Assembly (NCBI GenBank): GCA_017871115.1
Contig: JAFCIZ010000002.1
Span: 2,811,501 to 2,875,500 of the forward strand
Length of the DNA stretch: 64,000 nucleotides
Direction: 5' to 3'
Source of the DNA: Cunninghamella blakesleeana
Taxonomy: Eukaryota; Mucoromycota; Mucoromycetes; Mucorales; Cunninghamellaceae
Within the stretch, counting starts at the first letter, position 1, and the number at the start of each line of letters is the position of its first letter. The notes below the pieces were generated by a model, which made no database searches, was not told where the DNA came from, and was given only the letters and a program-made list of their open reading frames with translations. Of this stretch, positions 13,011 through 23,731 are shown one piece after another. The translations under genes were made by a program, and so were the position numbers.

Positions 13011-14522
13011 GTGTAGGAGTTATCTTTTACTGGTATCAAAATACCTTATAGTGTGCTTATTAAAATTTGCAAAACTAGAATAGTGTATCCTTTTACTTTA
13101 TACTAATATATAGATTAATTGTTAAGTTTATTATACAATTATTTTAAAATATTATTAACATTATATTTTTTAAAAATAAGTAACTGAGATATCTTTTTAT
13201 TAACTTAATATATATACAAGTTATATTCAAGTTAAATACTCAGGTATTTTCATAAGTAATAAATATATTGTCTTGAAATTTCAATAAATCATTACGTAAT
13301 TATACTCTATACGTAGGTTGGCTTTCATCGGATGATCCTGAAAATTGGGTAATTAAAAAATAGCAATATTCAATTTAAATATATAATTTTATAAAGAATA
13401 GAAATAAACATCTCTTTTTAAAGAGAAAAGAGAAGAAGACAGAATTGTATATAAAAATAAAGTTTTGTTGTAAAAAAAATTTGCATAATAGTTGAATAAA
13501 TCCAGAGTTAGACAAACTATTAAAAGCCAGTTTATTGTAACTTTCACAAAACAACTCTGGGTTTTATTATAAAGTAGTTTTATTGCATATGGTGAAAGTG
13601 GTGTAATAGTGACCATACAATAATGTGATTCAGCAATACATATAAGTGAATAATAGATATAAAAGAGTAAATTTCACGAATATACATGATTTAGCTTTAA
13701 AAAAAAAAAGGTGATCAAAAGATTAATTCGTATATTTCGTGAAACATGAAATAATAAAAATATTATTGGTATAATTTGTATTAAACTCTTATAAAAAAAA
13801 AATAGCCCATCTGAGTAATTATTGTAATTATATGGTGATTAAAAAGTTATGTATGTATCGGGCAATCTTTTATTTTAATAGAAATTTATAATATTTGAAG
13901 AGTCATATATGAATACGTCAATCATTAAAACGAAGTTTATGCAAACCTAATTTCGAAATAAAGTTGCCAGTTAAATACAAACCTTTTTTATTTTTTATTT
14001 TTTTATTTTACCTACACACGTATACAGTTTTATATTACATTATATTATATATCCCAGAAAATAAAAAAGAAAAATATATAAAGAAGATAGTCTGGATTTA
14101 TTAATATAATTATAAACGTGATCTGAATTATCAATTACCAAAAACATTCAAGATCGTTTTTTTTTATTATTATATATTTTAAACCTTTATTGTTAAAAAT
14201 CACCAAAATTATACATATTTATATAAAAAATTCTAATTGTTTTAAATGAAATTTGATAATGATTCATATCGGAAATAGTTTAATTATTGTATAATCTATA
14301 TCATTGTTTATCAATAAATAATTCACCGTATGTTGCTATCATTTTTTGTTTGGCAAATAATCATTGGCTGAGTTTTGATAGGTTTAAATAAAGTAATACG
14401 CCAAATTTATTTTTTTTTAAACACCTTTTTAAATAATAAAATTCTTTCTACCTCTCTTTCTTTCTCCTTTTTTATACTTTTTATTATACTTTTACTCTCA
14501 TCTAATTCATCACTATTAAAAT

Positions 14523-14995
14523 ATGACTACTGTTAAAAATATCTGTTGCATTGGTGCTGGTTATGTTGGTAAGCTTTAATATTTTGATTATTTTCATAAT
14601 CACTATCATTGCTCTTTAGTTGAATACTCACTATATATAATATCATCTTTTTATAAAATAAAATAGGTGGTCCCACTTGTGCTGTAATTGCTTACAAGTG
14701 TCCCGATATTAAAGTGACCATTGTTGATGTGAATCCAACACGTATTGCTGCTTGGAACTCTGATAAGCTTCCTATATATGAACCTGGTTTAGATGAAATT
14801 GTTTTTGCTTGTCGTGATAAAAACTTATTCTTCTCTACTGATGTGGATGGTGCTATTCAAGAAGCTGATTTAATTTTTGTTTCTGTTAATACACCTACAA
14901 AGAAAGCTGGTATGGGTGCTGGTCGTGCTGCCGATCTTGCGTAAGTTCTTTTTATTGCCAAAAAAAAAAAAAAGGGAGTGTATTGTATCTATTTT

Positions 14996-15027
<32 letters not shown>

Positions 15028-16346
15028 GTATTATATGTATGTATGAGAGTGTGTGGCATGTTTTTATTTACTTATTATTTGATTTGGCTGATTTATTTAT
15101 TTTCATTTCCATTTTATAATGTTATTATTAGTTATGTAGAAAGTGCTACTCGTCGTATTGCTCAAGTTGCTAAATCATCTAAAATTGTTGTAGAAAAATC
15201 TACTGTCCCTTGTCGTACTGCTCAAAGTATGAGAACCATTTTAGAAGCAAATTCTACTTCAGAAATTCAATTCAATATTCTTTCCAATCCTGAATTCTTG
15301 GCCGAAGGTACTGCTATTTCTGATTTATTAAATCCTGATCGTGTATTAATTGGTGCTTTACAAACAAAGGAAGGAATTGCTGCTCAACATGCTTTAGTCG
15401 ATGTATATACCCATTGGGTTCCTAAGGAACGTGTTATTACTACTAATTTATGGTCTTCTGAATTATCAAAACTTGTAAGTATTACATTTATTTTATTTTT
15501 ATGTAATATTAAAAAAGAAAATGAAAAAGTAAGAATGAAAAAAAAAAAGGTTAATACTAATAATATACATATTGCTTTATTTTTTGTTAGGCTGCTAATG
15601 CTATGCTTGCTCAACGTATTTCTTCCGTCAATGCCTTATCAGCCATTTGTGAAGCCACTGGTGCTGATGTAGATGAAGTTGCTTATGCCTGTGGTCGTGA
15701 CTCTAGATTAGGATCTAAATTCTTAAAGGCCTCTGTTGGATTTGGTGGATCTTGTTTCCAAAAAGATATTCTCAACTTGGTATATTTATCCGAACAATTA
15801 AATCTTCCAGAAGTAGCTGCTTACTGGCATCAAGTGGTTATTATGAATGAATATCAAAAGAAACGATTCGTACGCAAGATCATTTCTACTTTATTCAACA
15901 CTATCACTAACAAAAAGATCGCTGTTCTTGGATTTGCTTTCAAAAAGGATACTGGGGATACTCGTGAATCTGCCGCCATTACATTAATCAAAGATTTCCT
16001 TCAAGAAAATGCTCGTGTGGCCATTTATGATCCTAAAGTTGAACATGAACAAATTTATATGGATTTATCTGAACCCGGTGTGGTTGATACTCGTCAACAA
16101 TTAGAAAAACAAATTCAAATCTGTGCTAATGCTTATGAAGCCTGTCAGGATGCTGATGCTGTTGTAATTTGTACAGAATGGGACGAATTCCGTGATGATC
16201 AATTGGATTATGAAAAGATTTATCAAGGTATGCACAAACCTGCTTTCTTATTTGATGGTCGTTTAATTTTGAATGCTGCCAAACTTCGTAACATTGGTTT
16301 CAAAGTGAACGTTATTGGTAAAACTGAATTAGCTGGTACCGCTTAA
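14523..16346 (+). CDS. UDP-glucose 6-dehydrogenase
   Basis: Oxidises UDP-glucose to UDP-glucuronate with two NAD+; in Mucoromycota this feeds glucuronate-containing wall polysaccharides. Exons 14523-14568, 14667-14940, 15132-15474 and 15591-16346 give 472 aa, the usual family length. The N-terminal Rossmann motif GAGYVGGPT is split by the first intron between GYVG and GPT. The central region has [11 protein letters not shown] and [11 protein letters not shown], and the catalytic Cys lies in [10 protein letters not shown]. The C-terminal nucleotide-binding half includes [14 protein letters not shown]. The start fits homologues, which also begin just before the Rossmann strand. Upstream is a strong CT-rich tract (about 14448-14515), usual for highly expressed fungal genes. 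The second intron contains a (TA)n tract. Confidence 0.97.
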
Positions 16347-16733
16347 AAAAAAGGTATAAATGTATTATATTATTCTCTTTTTCTTTTTCTTTTCCTTTTT
16401 TTATTCATTTATTATTCAAAAATATCTAGATTTTTTTTTTATTTTATTTTAAAATAAAAAAAATAAGAATATCATTTTTTTTAAAAGCTCTCGAAAAAAA
16501 AAAAAAAATAACCTTATCTGGGACTGAAATAAAAAATTGCATTTTTTAAGTTCTTTTTCTCTCATTTTTTTTTCCTTTTTTCTTTTCCTTTTTTCTCTTC
16601 CTTTTAAAATTAAATATTCCCTCTCACACACACTCTCTATTATTTTGTTTTATAAATTCTAATTTATCTTTTTTTTATCATTTTTGTCTTCATACATTAT
16701 AATTTATTACTATTTTCCATCTAAATAATAATC
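16347..16733. other. Spacer between UGDH and LRR genes
   Basis: About 390 bp with T/C-rich tracts (16549-16606 and around 16670) and an A-run at 16494-16508. The CT-rich half probably belongs to the promoter of the downstream gene. No gene seen. Confidence 0.6.
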
Positions 16734-17338
16734 ATGTCTGCGGACAATCGTTTATTTCAACAAACGTCAGGCTACTTGCCTAATTCATACAATAATAAGC
16801 TTCAAGAAGAAACGTTATATGATGAAGACGAAGAAGATAATGGTGATAGAAAAAGAAGTCGAATGAATAATTTACAACTATGTGATACGAAATATTGGAT
16901 GAGACGAAACTGTCAAAATACTTATTGTACTCCTGTTGAAAGAGTAAGAAAGGTAATAGATATTGTAGTTGATAATGGTTATGAACAAGTCGATTTAAGG
17001 TATGTGTATAAAAGAATAAGAAAAATTAGAAAAAAAAATAGGATATATAATAAAGGATATATATATATACATATATACATATATTATAAAAAAAGTGATA
17101 TACATAAATAATGACCATTATCCTTATCTCGTAAACACTCCTTTCTTCCATATATTTTTAGTCATTGTGAATTAACAGAAATCCCCGACGAAATAGTTGA
17201 ACTGCAATATATTACTGTCTTTAGAAAGGATATTGTCAAAACTGCTTCTTTACAACTTTATTTATTTGCTAATCAACTTGAAACGTTATCTCCTACTCTC
17301 TTTCAACTTAAAAATCTTACTGTTTTAAGTCTACGTAG

Positions 17339-17372
<34 letters not shown>

Positions 17373-17605
17373 GAAATATAAATGTAAAAAAATCAAAGGG
17401 TTATGTTATGGGTTTTTTTTATTTATATATATTTATATATATATATATTATATTTATGTATAGGAAGAAATCGTTTAACTGTTTTGCCAGGAGAAATAGC
17501 TTTATTGGAAAACTTGGTTGAGCTCTCTATTGGAAATAATGCTTTGGTAATTTTATATTTACTCAATAAATAAATAAATAAATAAAAATGGGAAAATAAA
17601 AAGCT

Positions 17606-17643
<38 letters not shown>

Positions 17644-18098
17644 AATAGACATATTTACCAGCTGAATTACAATTATTACCAAAGTTAATATTATTATCAG
17701 TAAGCCCTAATCCTCTGCTAACTGCAACTTCAGTAACACCTACTTCTTTTTCAGCAAATTTAATATCATCATCACCACCACCTTCCGCTCATCTGTGTCA
17801 CCGTTTTCCTAGTCTTTTCGAATTAGCTTCCAGACAACTTTTAACAATCAAGATACCCACACTACATCACATGACAAACAAACCTTCCTATTTCACTTCA
17901 ACAGAAGTTTCTTGTACAGTTTATGAGCAATTTAAATCTATACCAGTCATGAATCGATGTTATCACTGTCGTCAGCCTTTTATTGTACCAACTATCACCG
18001 AAATTATTTGGAAAGATGTGGTGAATATTAAAAAGATTCCTTTATTATATCGTTTTTGTTCCATCCACTGTCATCAGCAGCAACAGCTACTTTTTTAA
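16734..18098 (+). CDS. Leucine-rich repeat protein with LRRC58-like C-terminal Cys motif
   Basis: Exons 16734-16999, 17162-17334, 17464-17546 and 17649-18098 give 323 aa. The N-terminus is acidic (DEDEEDN) with a following KRSR patch. Four or so leucine-rich repeats follow, the clearest being LTVLSLRRNRLTVLP and LVELSIGNNALTYLP, spread over three exons. After the repeats comes FPSLFELASRQLL and then a Cys-containing module with CYHCRQPF followed some 25 residues later by LLYRFCSIHC. This order (SL-EL-A-R helix, two Cys pairs, LLHYLCS-like end) resembles animal LRRC58, which has been implicated as a substrate receptor of a cullin ubiquitin ligase. The LRR call is firm; the LRRC58 relation is from memory of the family and should be treated as likely, not proven. 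Confidence 0.75.
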
Positions 18099-18286
18099 TT
18101 CATTTTCTTATTTTTATACCTTAACATTCATTTTTTTTATAATCCTTTTTTCCTCATTTTTGTATAGCCTCTCCATCTCTTTTTTTATTATTATTTATTT
18201 CATTTTTTTCAATCGTACATTTCTTTTCTTTTATTATATTCTTTTTCTTTTAAATAATAATATTAATAATAAAATATTTAATATGG

Positions 18287-18385
18287 ATGAACCAATCAAA
18301 TAGATGGATGCATATGTTATTTTTCTAGTAGCTGAAATTAAAAAAAAGGAATGAACCAATGATATGCCTTGAATTGTCTATATAA
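18287..18385 (+). promoter_or_regulatory. eL19 promoter elements: two CCAAT boxes and a TATA box
   Basis: The ten-base word ATGAACCAAT occurs twice, at 18287-18296 and 18351-18360, each containing a CCAAT box. A TATATAA box lies at 18379-18385, about 65 bp upstream of the eL19 start. The order CCAAT, CCAAT, TATA, pyrimidine tract, ATG suits a strongly expressed gene. Confidence 0.55.
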
Positions 18386-18447
18386 CGAGCCATTTAATAT
18401 GAACTGATTTTTTTTTCCTCCTTCTCCATTTCCACTTTTTAATTATA

Positions 18448-19268
18448 ATGTAAGTTTTCCTACCCGGTAAAAAACACCGGATTTTTTTTTACAACTCCGT
18501 AGAAATTTTTTTTTAATTTTTTTTTCTTTTCTTCATATTTTTTAATAGGGCCAATCTTACCGTTCAAAAACGTTTAGCTTCTGATGTTCTTAACTGCGGT
18601 AAACGCAAAATCTGGTTAGATCCTAATGAAATCAATGAAATTTCCAATGCTAACTCTCGTAAGTATTTCAAATATATATATATGAAGTATTACAAAAAAA
18701 AGAGCAACAACTTTTTTTTTGTATTTAAAAAAAAAAGCAACAACAACAAAATACTTTGTTTTCTCCCTTTTTTTTTCCTATTTTTTTAATTTTTTTTATT
18801 CTCCTTTTTAATTTTTTTTTAACAGGTGCCAATATTCGTAAATTAGTAAAAGATGGCTTAATTATCAAGAAACCCGAAATTGGCACTTCTCGTTTCCGAG
18901 TTCGTGAACGTACTGAATCCAAACGCCTTGGTCGTCATATGGGTACTGGTAAAAGAAAGGGTACTGCTAATGCTCGTATGTCTCACCAAGTACTTTGGAT
19001 GCGTCGTATGCGAGTTCTTCGTCGTTTACTTCGTAAATACAGAGAAGCTGGTAAAATCGATAAACATTTATACCACAATCTTTATCTTAAATCAAAGGGT
19101 AATGGATTCAAAAATAAACGGGTCTTGATGGAATATATCCATAAAGCTAAAGCTGAACAAATTAGAGCCAAGAACCTTTCTGAACAAGCTGCTGCTCTTA
19201 GAGCTAAAAATAAGGCTATGCGTCAACGTCGTGCTGATAAAAAATCCTCTCTTAAAGATCAAGAATAA
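18448..19268 (+). CDS. RPL19: 60S ribosomal protein eL19
   Basis: Structural protein of the large ribosomal subunit. The start codon is split by the first intron: AT at 18448-18449, then intron 18450-18548, then G at 18549. Remaining exons are 18549-18658 and 18826-19268, giving 184 aa. The protein begins [15 protein letters not shown] and contains [31 protein letters not shown] and a very basic [18 protein letters not shown] core, all diagnostic of eL19, with a helical basic tail ending KSSLKDQE. Exon phases leave no alternative start that keeps MANL. As far as I recall, yeast RPL19 genes also have a two-nucleotide first coding exon, so the intron position may be ancient. Codon use is biased toward GGT, CGT, CTT and AAG, as expected for high expression. 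Confidence 0.97.
18464..18480 (+). promoter_or_regulatory. Small hairpin in first eL19 intron
   Basis: CCGGT at 18464-18468 pairs with ACCGG at 18476-18480 around a 7-nt A-rich loop. The stem begins 14 bases after the donor GT. It is the only GC stem in an otherwise T/A intron. Whether it affects splicing is unknown. Confidence 0.35.
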
Positions 19269-20074
19269 TTTAATTCCCCTTTGGTTTTTTAATATATTTT
19301 CTATTTTTTTGAATAATTTTTATTTTATTTTTTTAAAAAAATATAATAATAATAACAATAAATCATCAAAATAAAAAGATTATTCTTCTTTGTACATAGT
19401 AAAAAAATAAAACAAAAATAACAAACTGCGTATAGTATCGCTCATTATTTTTTTTAATACTACTAATTATTATGACAAGTTATAAAATTAAAAATTTAAT
19501 TAGTTCATACCTGAAAAAATCTTGTGATATTCTGGAAAATCACATATATATTGTATATTATTCATGATTAAGTTTTGTAATACATAATATAATAAAAAAA
19601 AAAGGCCGCTGGATGAAGTTTATACTGTAGTAATACTACGATGTCCATAGAAAGGCTTTATAAATAATAATTAATAACAACATTAACTTCGCCTTCTAGT
19701 GAGCAATATTCAAGAATTATATTAATAATAGAGAAATAAATTAAAATAATAATAAAGCAAACTAAGGGGTATGCCAATGTAAAAGAGATTCAAATCACTT
19801 TTCAATTATTATGCAACATTGATGTTTACGACTTTAATGCTGTCTCAGTCTGTAGATCGCAAGAAAAATTTAAATGCCTCTGTATTGATATCAGATATTA
19901 TATATGAAAATATGATCATTGACTTATCTTTAATTAGCGTGATAGAGACAATCAAAAAGCGGCATTTTAATTTTAATTTTTTTAAAAAAAAAAGATTTAT
20001 TACTAATCTTTCTTTTTTTTTTCTTTTTACCTTTTTTTAAGCAAAAGTTTATTTTATATCTGTTTATCTTTATA
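19269..20074. other. Intergenic region before the Cfd1 gene
   Basis: About 800 bp. A plus-strand frame at 19819-20040 holds a moderately protein-like part (with LSQSVDRKKNLNASVLIS) but ends in Phe/Lys codons, has no recognised domain and stops just before the Cfd1 start, so it is not annotated as a gene. The T-rich stretch at 20000-20040 is the likely pyrimidine tract of the next promoter. Confidence 0.5.
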
Positions 20075-21239
20075 ATGTCAGAAATCAATTTGAGTAATAT
20101 TAAACATATCGTATTAGTTTTATCTGGTAAAGGAGGTGTTGGGAAATCATCAGTAACAACTCAATTAGCCCTTAGTCTCGTGGATAAAGGATTTAAAGTA
20201 GGTGTTTTAGACGTCGATCTTACAGGCCCCAGTATACCTAGAATGTTGGGATTGGATGGAAAGAAAGTACATCAAGCTTCTCAAGGGTAAATATTTAAAA
20301 AACAAACAGAAGAAAAGTATTACATAGATATATAAGAGGAGTAGTTGATTTATTTAAAGGATATTCTTATTTTACTATTGTTATTAGTTGGGTACCGGTC
20401 TATGCTGACGAAAAACAATTATTATCTTGTATGTCAATAGGATTTTTATTAAGTTCAAAAAATGATTCCGTTGTATGGCGTGGACCAAAAAAGAATGGTA
20501 AAGTGAATAAATAAATATATTTAGATGTATATACATATGTAGATATATATATATATATATATATATATACGTATAGACGGAAGAGGATTAAGATTATTAA
20601 TTTTTTATTCTGTTTTATTTTTATTTTTTTAAATATAACTTTACAGCTATGATCAAACAATTTCTTCAAGACGTTTTTTGGGGACAACTTGATTACCTTT
20701 TAATCGATACACCTCCTGGCACATCTGATGAACACATTAGTGTAATTGAATATTTAAAATCATATAACCCTGATGGTGCAGTGATTGTAACAACGCCTCA
20801 AGGTGTAGCTATTGCCGATGTTCGAAAAGAATTATCATTTTGTAAAAAGGTCAAATTACCAATTTTAGGTGTAGTGGAAAATATGAGCGGTTACATCTGT
20901 CCTCATTGTACTGTAAGTATTAATTTATTAATGTTTTTTTTATCCATTTAATCGTAATATATATATATATATATATAGATGTATATTGTTCATATCTAAT
21001 TTTTTTCTTTTTTTTAAATAAAGGAATGCACAAATATCTTCTCATCAGGTGGTGGGGAATCTATGGCAAATGAATATAATATTCCATTCTTAGGTCGAGT
21101 TCCAATTGACCCAAGCTTTACTTCAGCAGTTGAAACGGAAGGTGAAGGTTCTTATGTAAAAACATTCCAAAAATCACAATTGTTTCCCATTTTTCAAAAT
21201 ATTTGTACTCAAATTGTAGATAGTGTTAATAAAGAATAA
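20075..21239 (+). CDS. CFD1: Cytosolic Fe-S cluster assembly ATPase Cfd1/NUBP2
   Basis: Cytosolic P-loop NTPase that, with Nbp35/NUBP1, forms the scaffold for cytosolic and nuclear Fe-S clusters. Exons 20075-20286, 20388-20497, 20647-20912 and 21024-21239 give 267 aa, the usual length. Motifs in order: [11 protein letters not shown] (deviant Walker A), [46 protein letters not shown] and [14 protein letters not shown]. The last gives the bridging-cluster ligands CPHC, with a third Cys in TECTN across the final exon join. There is no N-terminal ferredoxin-like Cys extension of the Nbp35 type, which makes this Cfd1/NUBP2 and not Nbp35. The second intron contains a (TA)n tract. Confidence 0.96.
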
Positions 21240-21345
21240 TAAATAGATATATAGATAGATCCAGTCAATTTATTATCTTAGTCATATAAAAATACAAAAA
21301 TTAAAAATTAAAAATTAAAAAATAAATAAGAGCTATATAGTATTT

Positions 21346-21650
21346 TTAATAATAAACTTTTTCTACGATATATCCTCCTATAAAATTGACAACCATAGCA
21401 AAAGCCCAAAGTATAATACATAATATCCAGTATATGCCATTTACTAATTTTGAAGAAGATTGAATCTTTGGTTCCTGTTGCTGTTGTTCTCTCTCTTCGC
21501 CCATATAAATAATTGTTTCTGTTGCCAATAGTGGTGTATTTACATCTTGACTTTCATTCTAAAGCATTTTTTTTATATGAGTTTGTTGTTATTGTTTATA
21601 AAGATAAACATTATATATAATTAAAAAAAAAGGAAAGTGAACTTTACCAT
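21346..21650 (-). CDS. Small single-span membrane protein, unknown function
   Basis: Proposed exons are 21650-21648 (only the ATG) and 21558-21346, giving 71 aa that start MNESQDVNTPLLATE. If the first intron were not used, an inner ATG at 21528 would give 60 aa. The N-terminal half is polar with a Gln run; the C-terminal half has one clear hydrophobic span (WILCIILWAFAMVVNFIGGY) and ends EKVYY. It is probably a tail-anchored or small ER or mitochondrial membrane protein, but I do not recognise the family. It is divergent from the iron-transporter gene, 427 bp away, and convergent with Cfd1. Confidence 0.55.
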
Positions 21651-22077
21651 TTTTTTTAGGACAGAGAAAGAAAAATACGAGAGGAAGGAAAATAAAAAAA
21701 AGAGTGAGAAAAAAGAGTGAATGTAGAATATTTAATATTTTATAATAATATAATTTTCCCTTTCAGGTAAATTTATGTCACTTGATATACATAGTTATCA
21801 TGATTATTATTGTTATTGTTATTATGATTTTTTTAAATATAATACGATGTGATGATAATAAAGATATATAAATAAAATAAAATAAATAAATGATACGAAT
21901 AATAGTAAAAATAATAATAATAAAAATAAAAATAGTTTTTTTTTGAGATTGAAAAAAATATAACCTCGCGTGGATTTTTAAAAATTTAATTTTTCCATTT
22001 TCTTTCAGTTTTAAATTTTTTTTCTCTTTCTTCATACTTTATCAATATATCATATTATATTAAACTTTTTATTTATA
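21651..22077. other. Divergent promoter region (small membrane protein / iron transporter)
   Basis: About 430 bp shared by two divergent genes. It carries GA- and AAT-rich tracts near the minus-strand gene and a TTTC-rich tract (about 21990-22040) near the plus-strand start. The 85-codon minus-strand frame at 21778-22035 is nearly all Ile, Lys, Phe and Tyr and is taken as chance. Confidence 0.5.
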
Positions 22078-22372
22078 ATGACGACTTTTTTTAATAAGTT
22101 ACGACGAAGAGGTTCTCATGAATATCAACCTATTCAACATACTGAAGAACACTTTGAATCAGCCGAGATTATAAGAGATGCTATTATTGGTTTGGCAGGT
22201 ATATATATATATATTCTCAATAGCAAATAAAGGAAAAAAAAACTCTTTCAGATCATTAACAGTGTCATGTTTTATTTTTTATTTTTATAGATGGTCTTAC
22301 TGTTCCTGTAAGTTAACAATATATATATATATATATTATTTCTGTTGTCTTTTTATTTCTATTTTTTTTTTT

Positions 22373-22404
<32 letters not shown>

Positions 22405-23480
22405 CGGTATTGATATCATTAGTTTTCCAATAGTTCGCTTTAGCTGCAGGCTTATCTAGTTTAGGAAGTACAAAACTTGTTGTGTAAGTTTATTACTATA
22501 AATAAATAATATAAATAAATAAACAGTAAATAAGTAAATAAAATTTGAAATAAACTTAAGAGCTAATTATTGACTATTATTTCTTCATAAATGTAGTTAC
22601 GGTGGTGCTGCAGGTAAATAGTGTATCAATTTTTTTTATTTTATTTATTGTATATATATGTATTAATATTGATATGTATTAAATATATATATTTAAAATG
22701 CTCTATCATCAACATAAACAAATAGAAATCGTCAGGTAAAAAGCGTTAGTATAAGAATAATTGAAAGGAATGGAAAAAAAATATCAATATAAACTAATCT
22801 ATACTATTTTGTCTATTTTTATTATCAAAAAAAGTGGATCTATCTCAATGGCTCTTGGAGGATATTTAGCAGCACGATCTGAAATGGAACATTACGATAC
22901 TGAACGTCATCGCGAAGAACGTGAAGTGGAAGAGTGCCCTCAAGATGAAGAAGATGAAATTGTAGAAATTTTGGAGCCTTATGGATTAGATAGACAAACC
23001 CTAGAACCTCTTATTGAAAAATTAAAAAGTGATCCTGAAAAATTTGTAGATTTTATGATGAAGTTTGAATTAGGGTTGGAAAAGCCAGATCCTCGTAGAA
23101 GTTGGGTAATAAATAATAAATAAAAAAAATGTTATATATATATATATTTATTCATTTTTATTTAATTATTTTTATCTTTATTTTAGATTTCTGCTTTAAC
23201 CATAGGATTTAGTTACTTTATTGGTGGATTAATTCCTTTAGCACCCTATGTATTTATTGATGATGCTATACTTGCATTATGGGTTTCGGTACTCGTTACT
23301 TCTATTACATTATTGATTTTTGGTTATACAAAGAGTCGTTTGGTTAATCCTAAAGGTGCTGTTTGGGGGGCTATTCAAACTTTATTAATTGGTGCTGTAG
23401 CTGCTGGTGCCTCTTATGGCATTGTATATTTATTACCCTCTGAATCCGATGTTGTTGTTCAATATTTATCCTCAAATTAA
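22078..23480 (+). CDS. Vacuolar iron/manganese transporter, CCC1/VIT1 family
   Basis: Moves Fe2+/Mn2+ into the vacuole. Seven exons: 22078-22198, 22291-22307 (17 nt), 22434-22483, 22597-22613 (17 nt), 22726-22735 (10 nt), 22835-23105 and 23187-23480; together exactly 780 nt (259 aa). Splicing through the microexons restores the family's first two membrane segments, with AIIGLADGLTVPFALAAGL and then GAAEIVSGSISMALGGYLAA. The cytosolic metal-binding helix region follows (ARSEMEHYDTERHREERE, an acidic stretch, LEPYGLDRQTLEPLI). Three more hydrophobic spans come after it, including GGLIPLAPY. Key Asp/Glu/Ser/Met residues of the VIT fold are present. Five of the six introns are AT-rich with TA tracts. 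Confidence 0.93.
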
Positions 23481-23731
23481 TATTAAATTCTTTTTTTTAA
23501 AAAAATGAAAAGCATAGGTCATATTATTATTATTAAAAAAAACATTTAATTTATTGCAATAAACTTTTTTATTTTAAAATAATAATAATATTCATAATGC
23601 AATAGGCGATTTTTTATATAACTAAAATACCAATCAATGGTTATTTAATCAATTCGAATCAAAATGGAATAAACGATAAAATCAAAAAAAAGATATATAA
23701 AACCATATATGTATGTATATATGATAATAAT

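Larger units (their letters stand above)
8061..14522. other. 6.5-kb gene-free region
   Basis: This is by far the longest gene-free stretch in the window; other spacers are about 0.2-1.7 kb. It is AT-rich, with many A/T runs, a (TA)n tract near 9185-9214, a tandem duplication near 11462-11520 and an island of visibly higher GC at about 11040-11275. Open frames here are short and carry no recognisable domain. Several coding-like pieces with in-frame stops (about 10580-10730, 11045-11275 and 12200-13010) may be remains of dead genes or elements. No tRNA with a proper T-arm was found. The last ~120 bp before 14523 are pyrimidine-rich and belong to the UDP-glucose dehydrogenase promoter. Confidence 0.6.

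Noticed and set aside
13500..13745. Inverted repeats (CCAGAGTT/AACTCTGG; TTTCACGAATATA and its near complement) as a MITE
   Set aside because: Arms are short and imperfect, no target-site duplication was found, and there is only one copy in the window.
8061..14522. tRNA or 5S rRNA genes in the gene-free block
   Set aside because: No GGTTCGA-type T-arm with matching stems and no 5S-like sequence was found on either strand.
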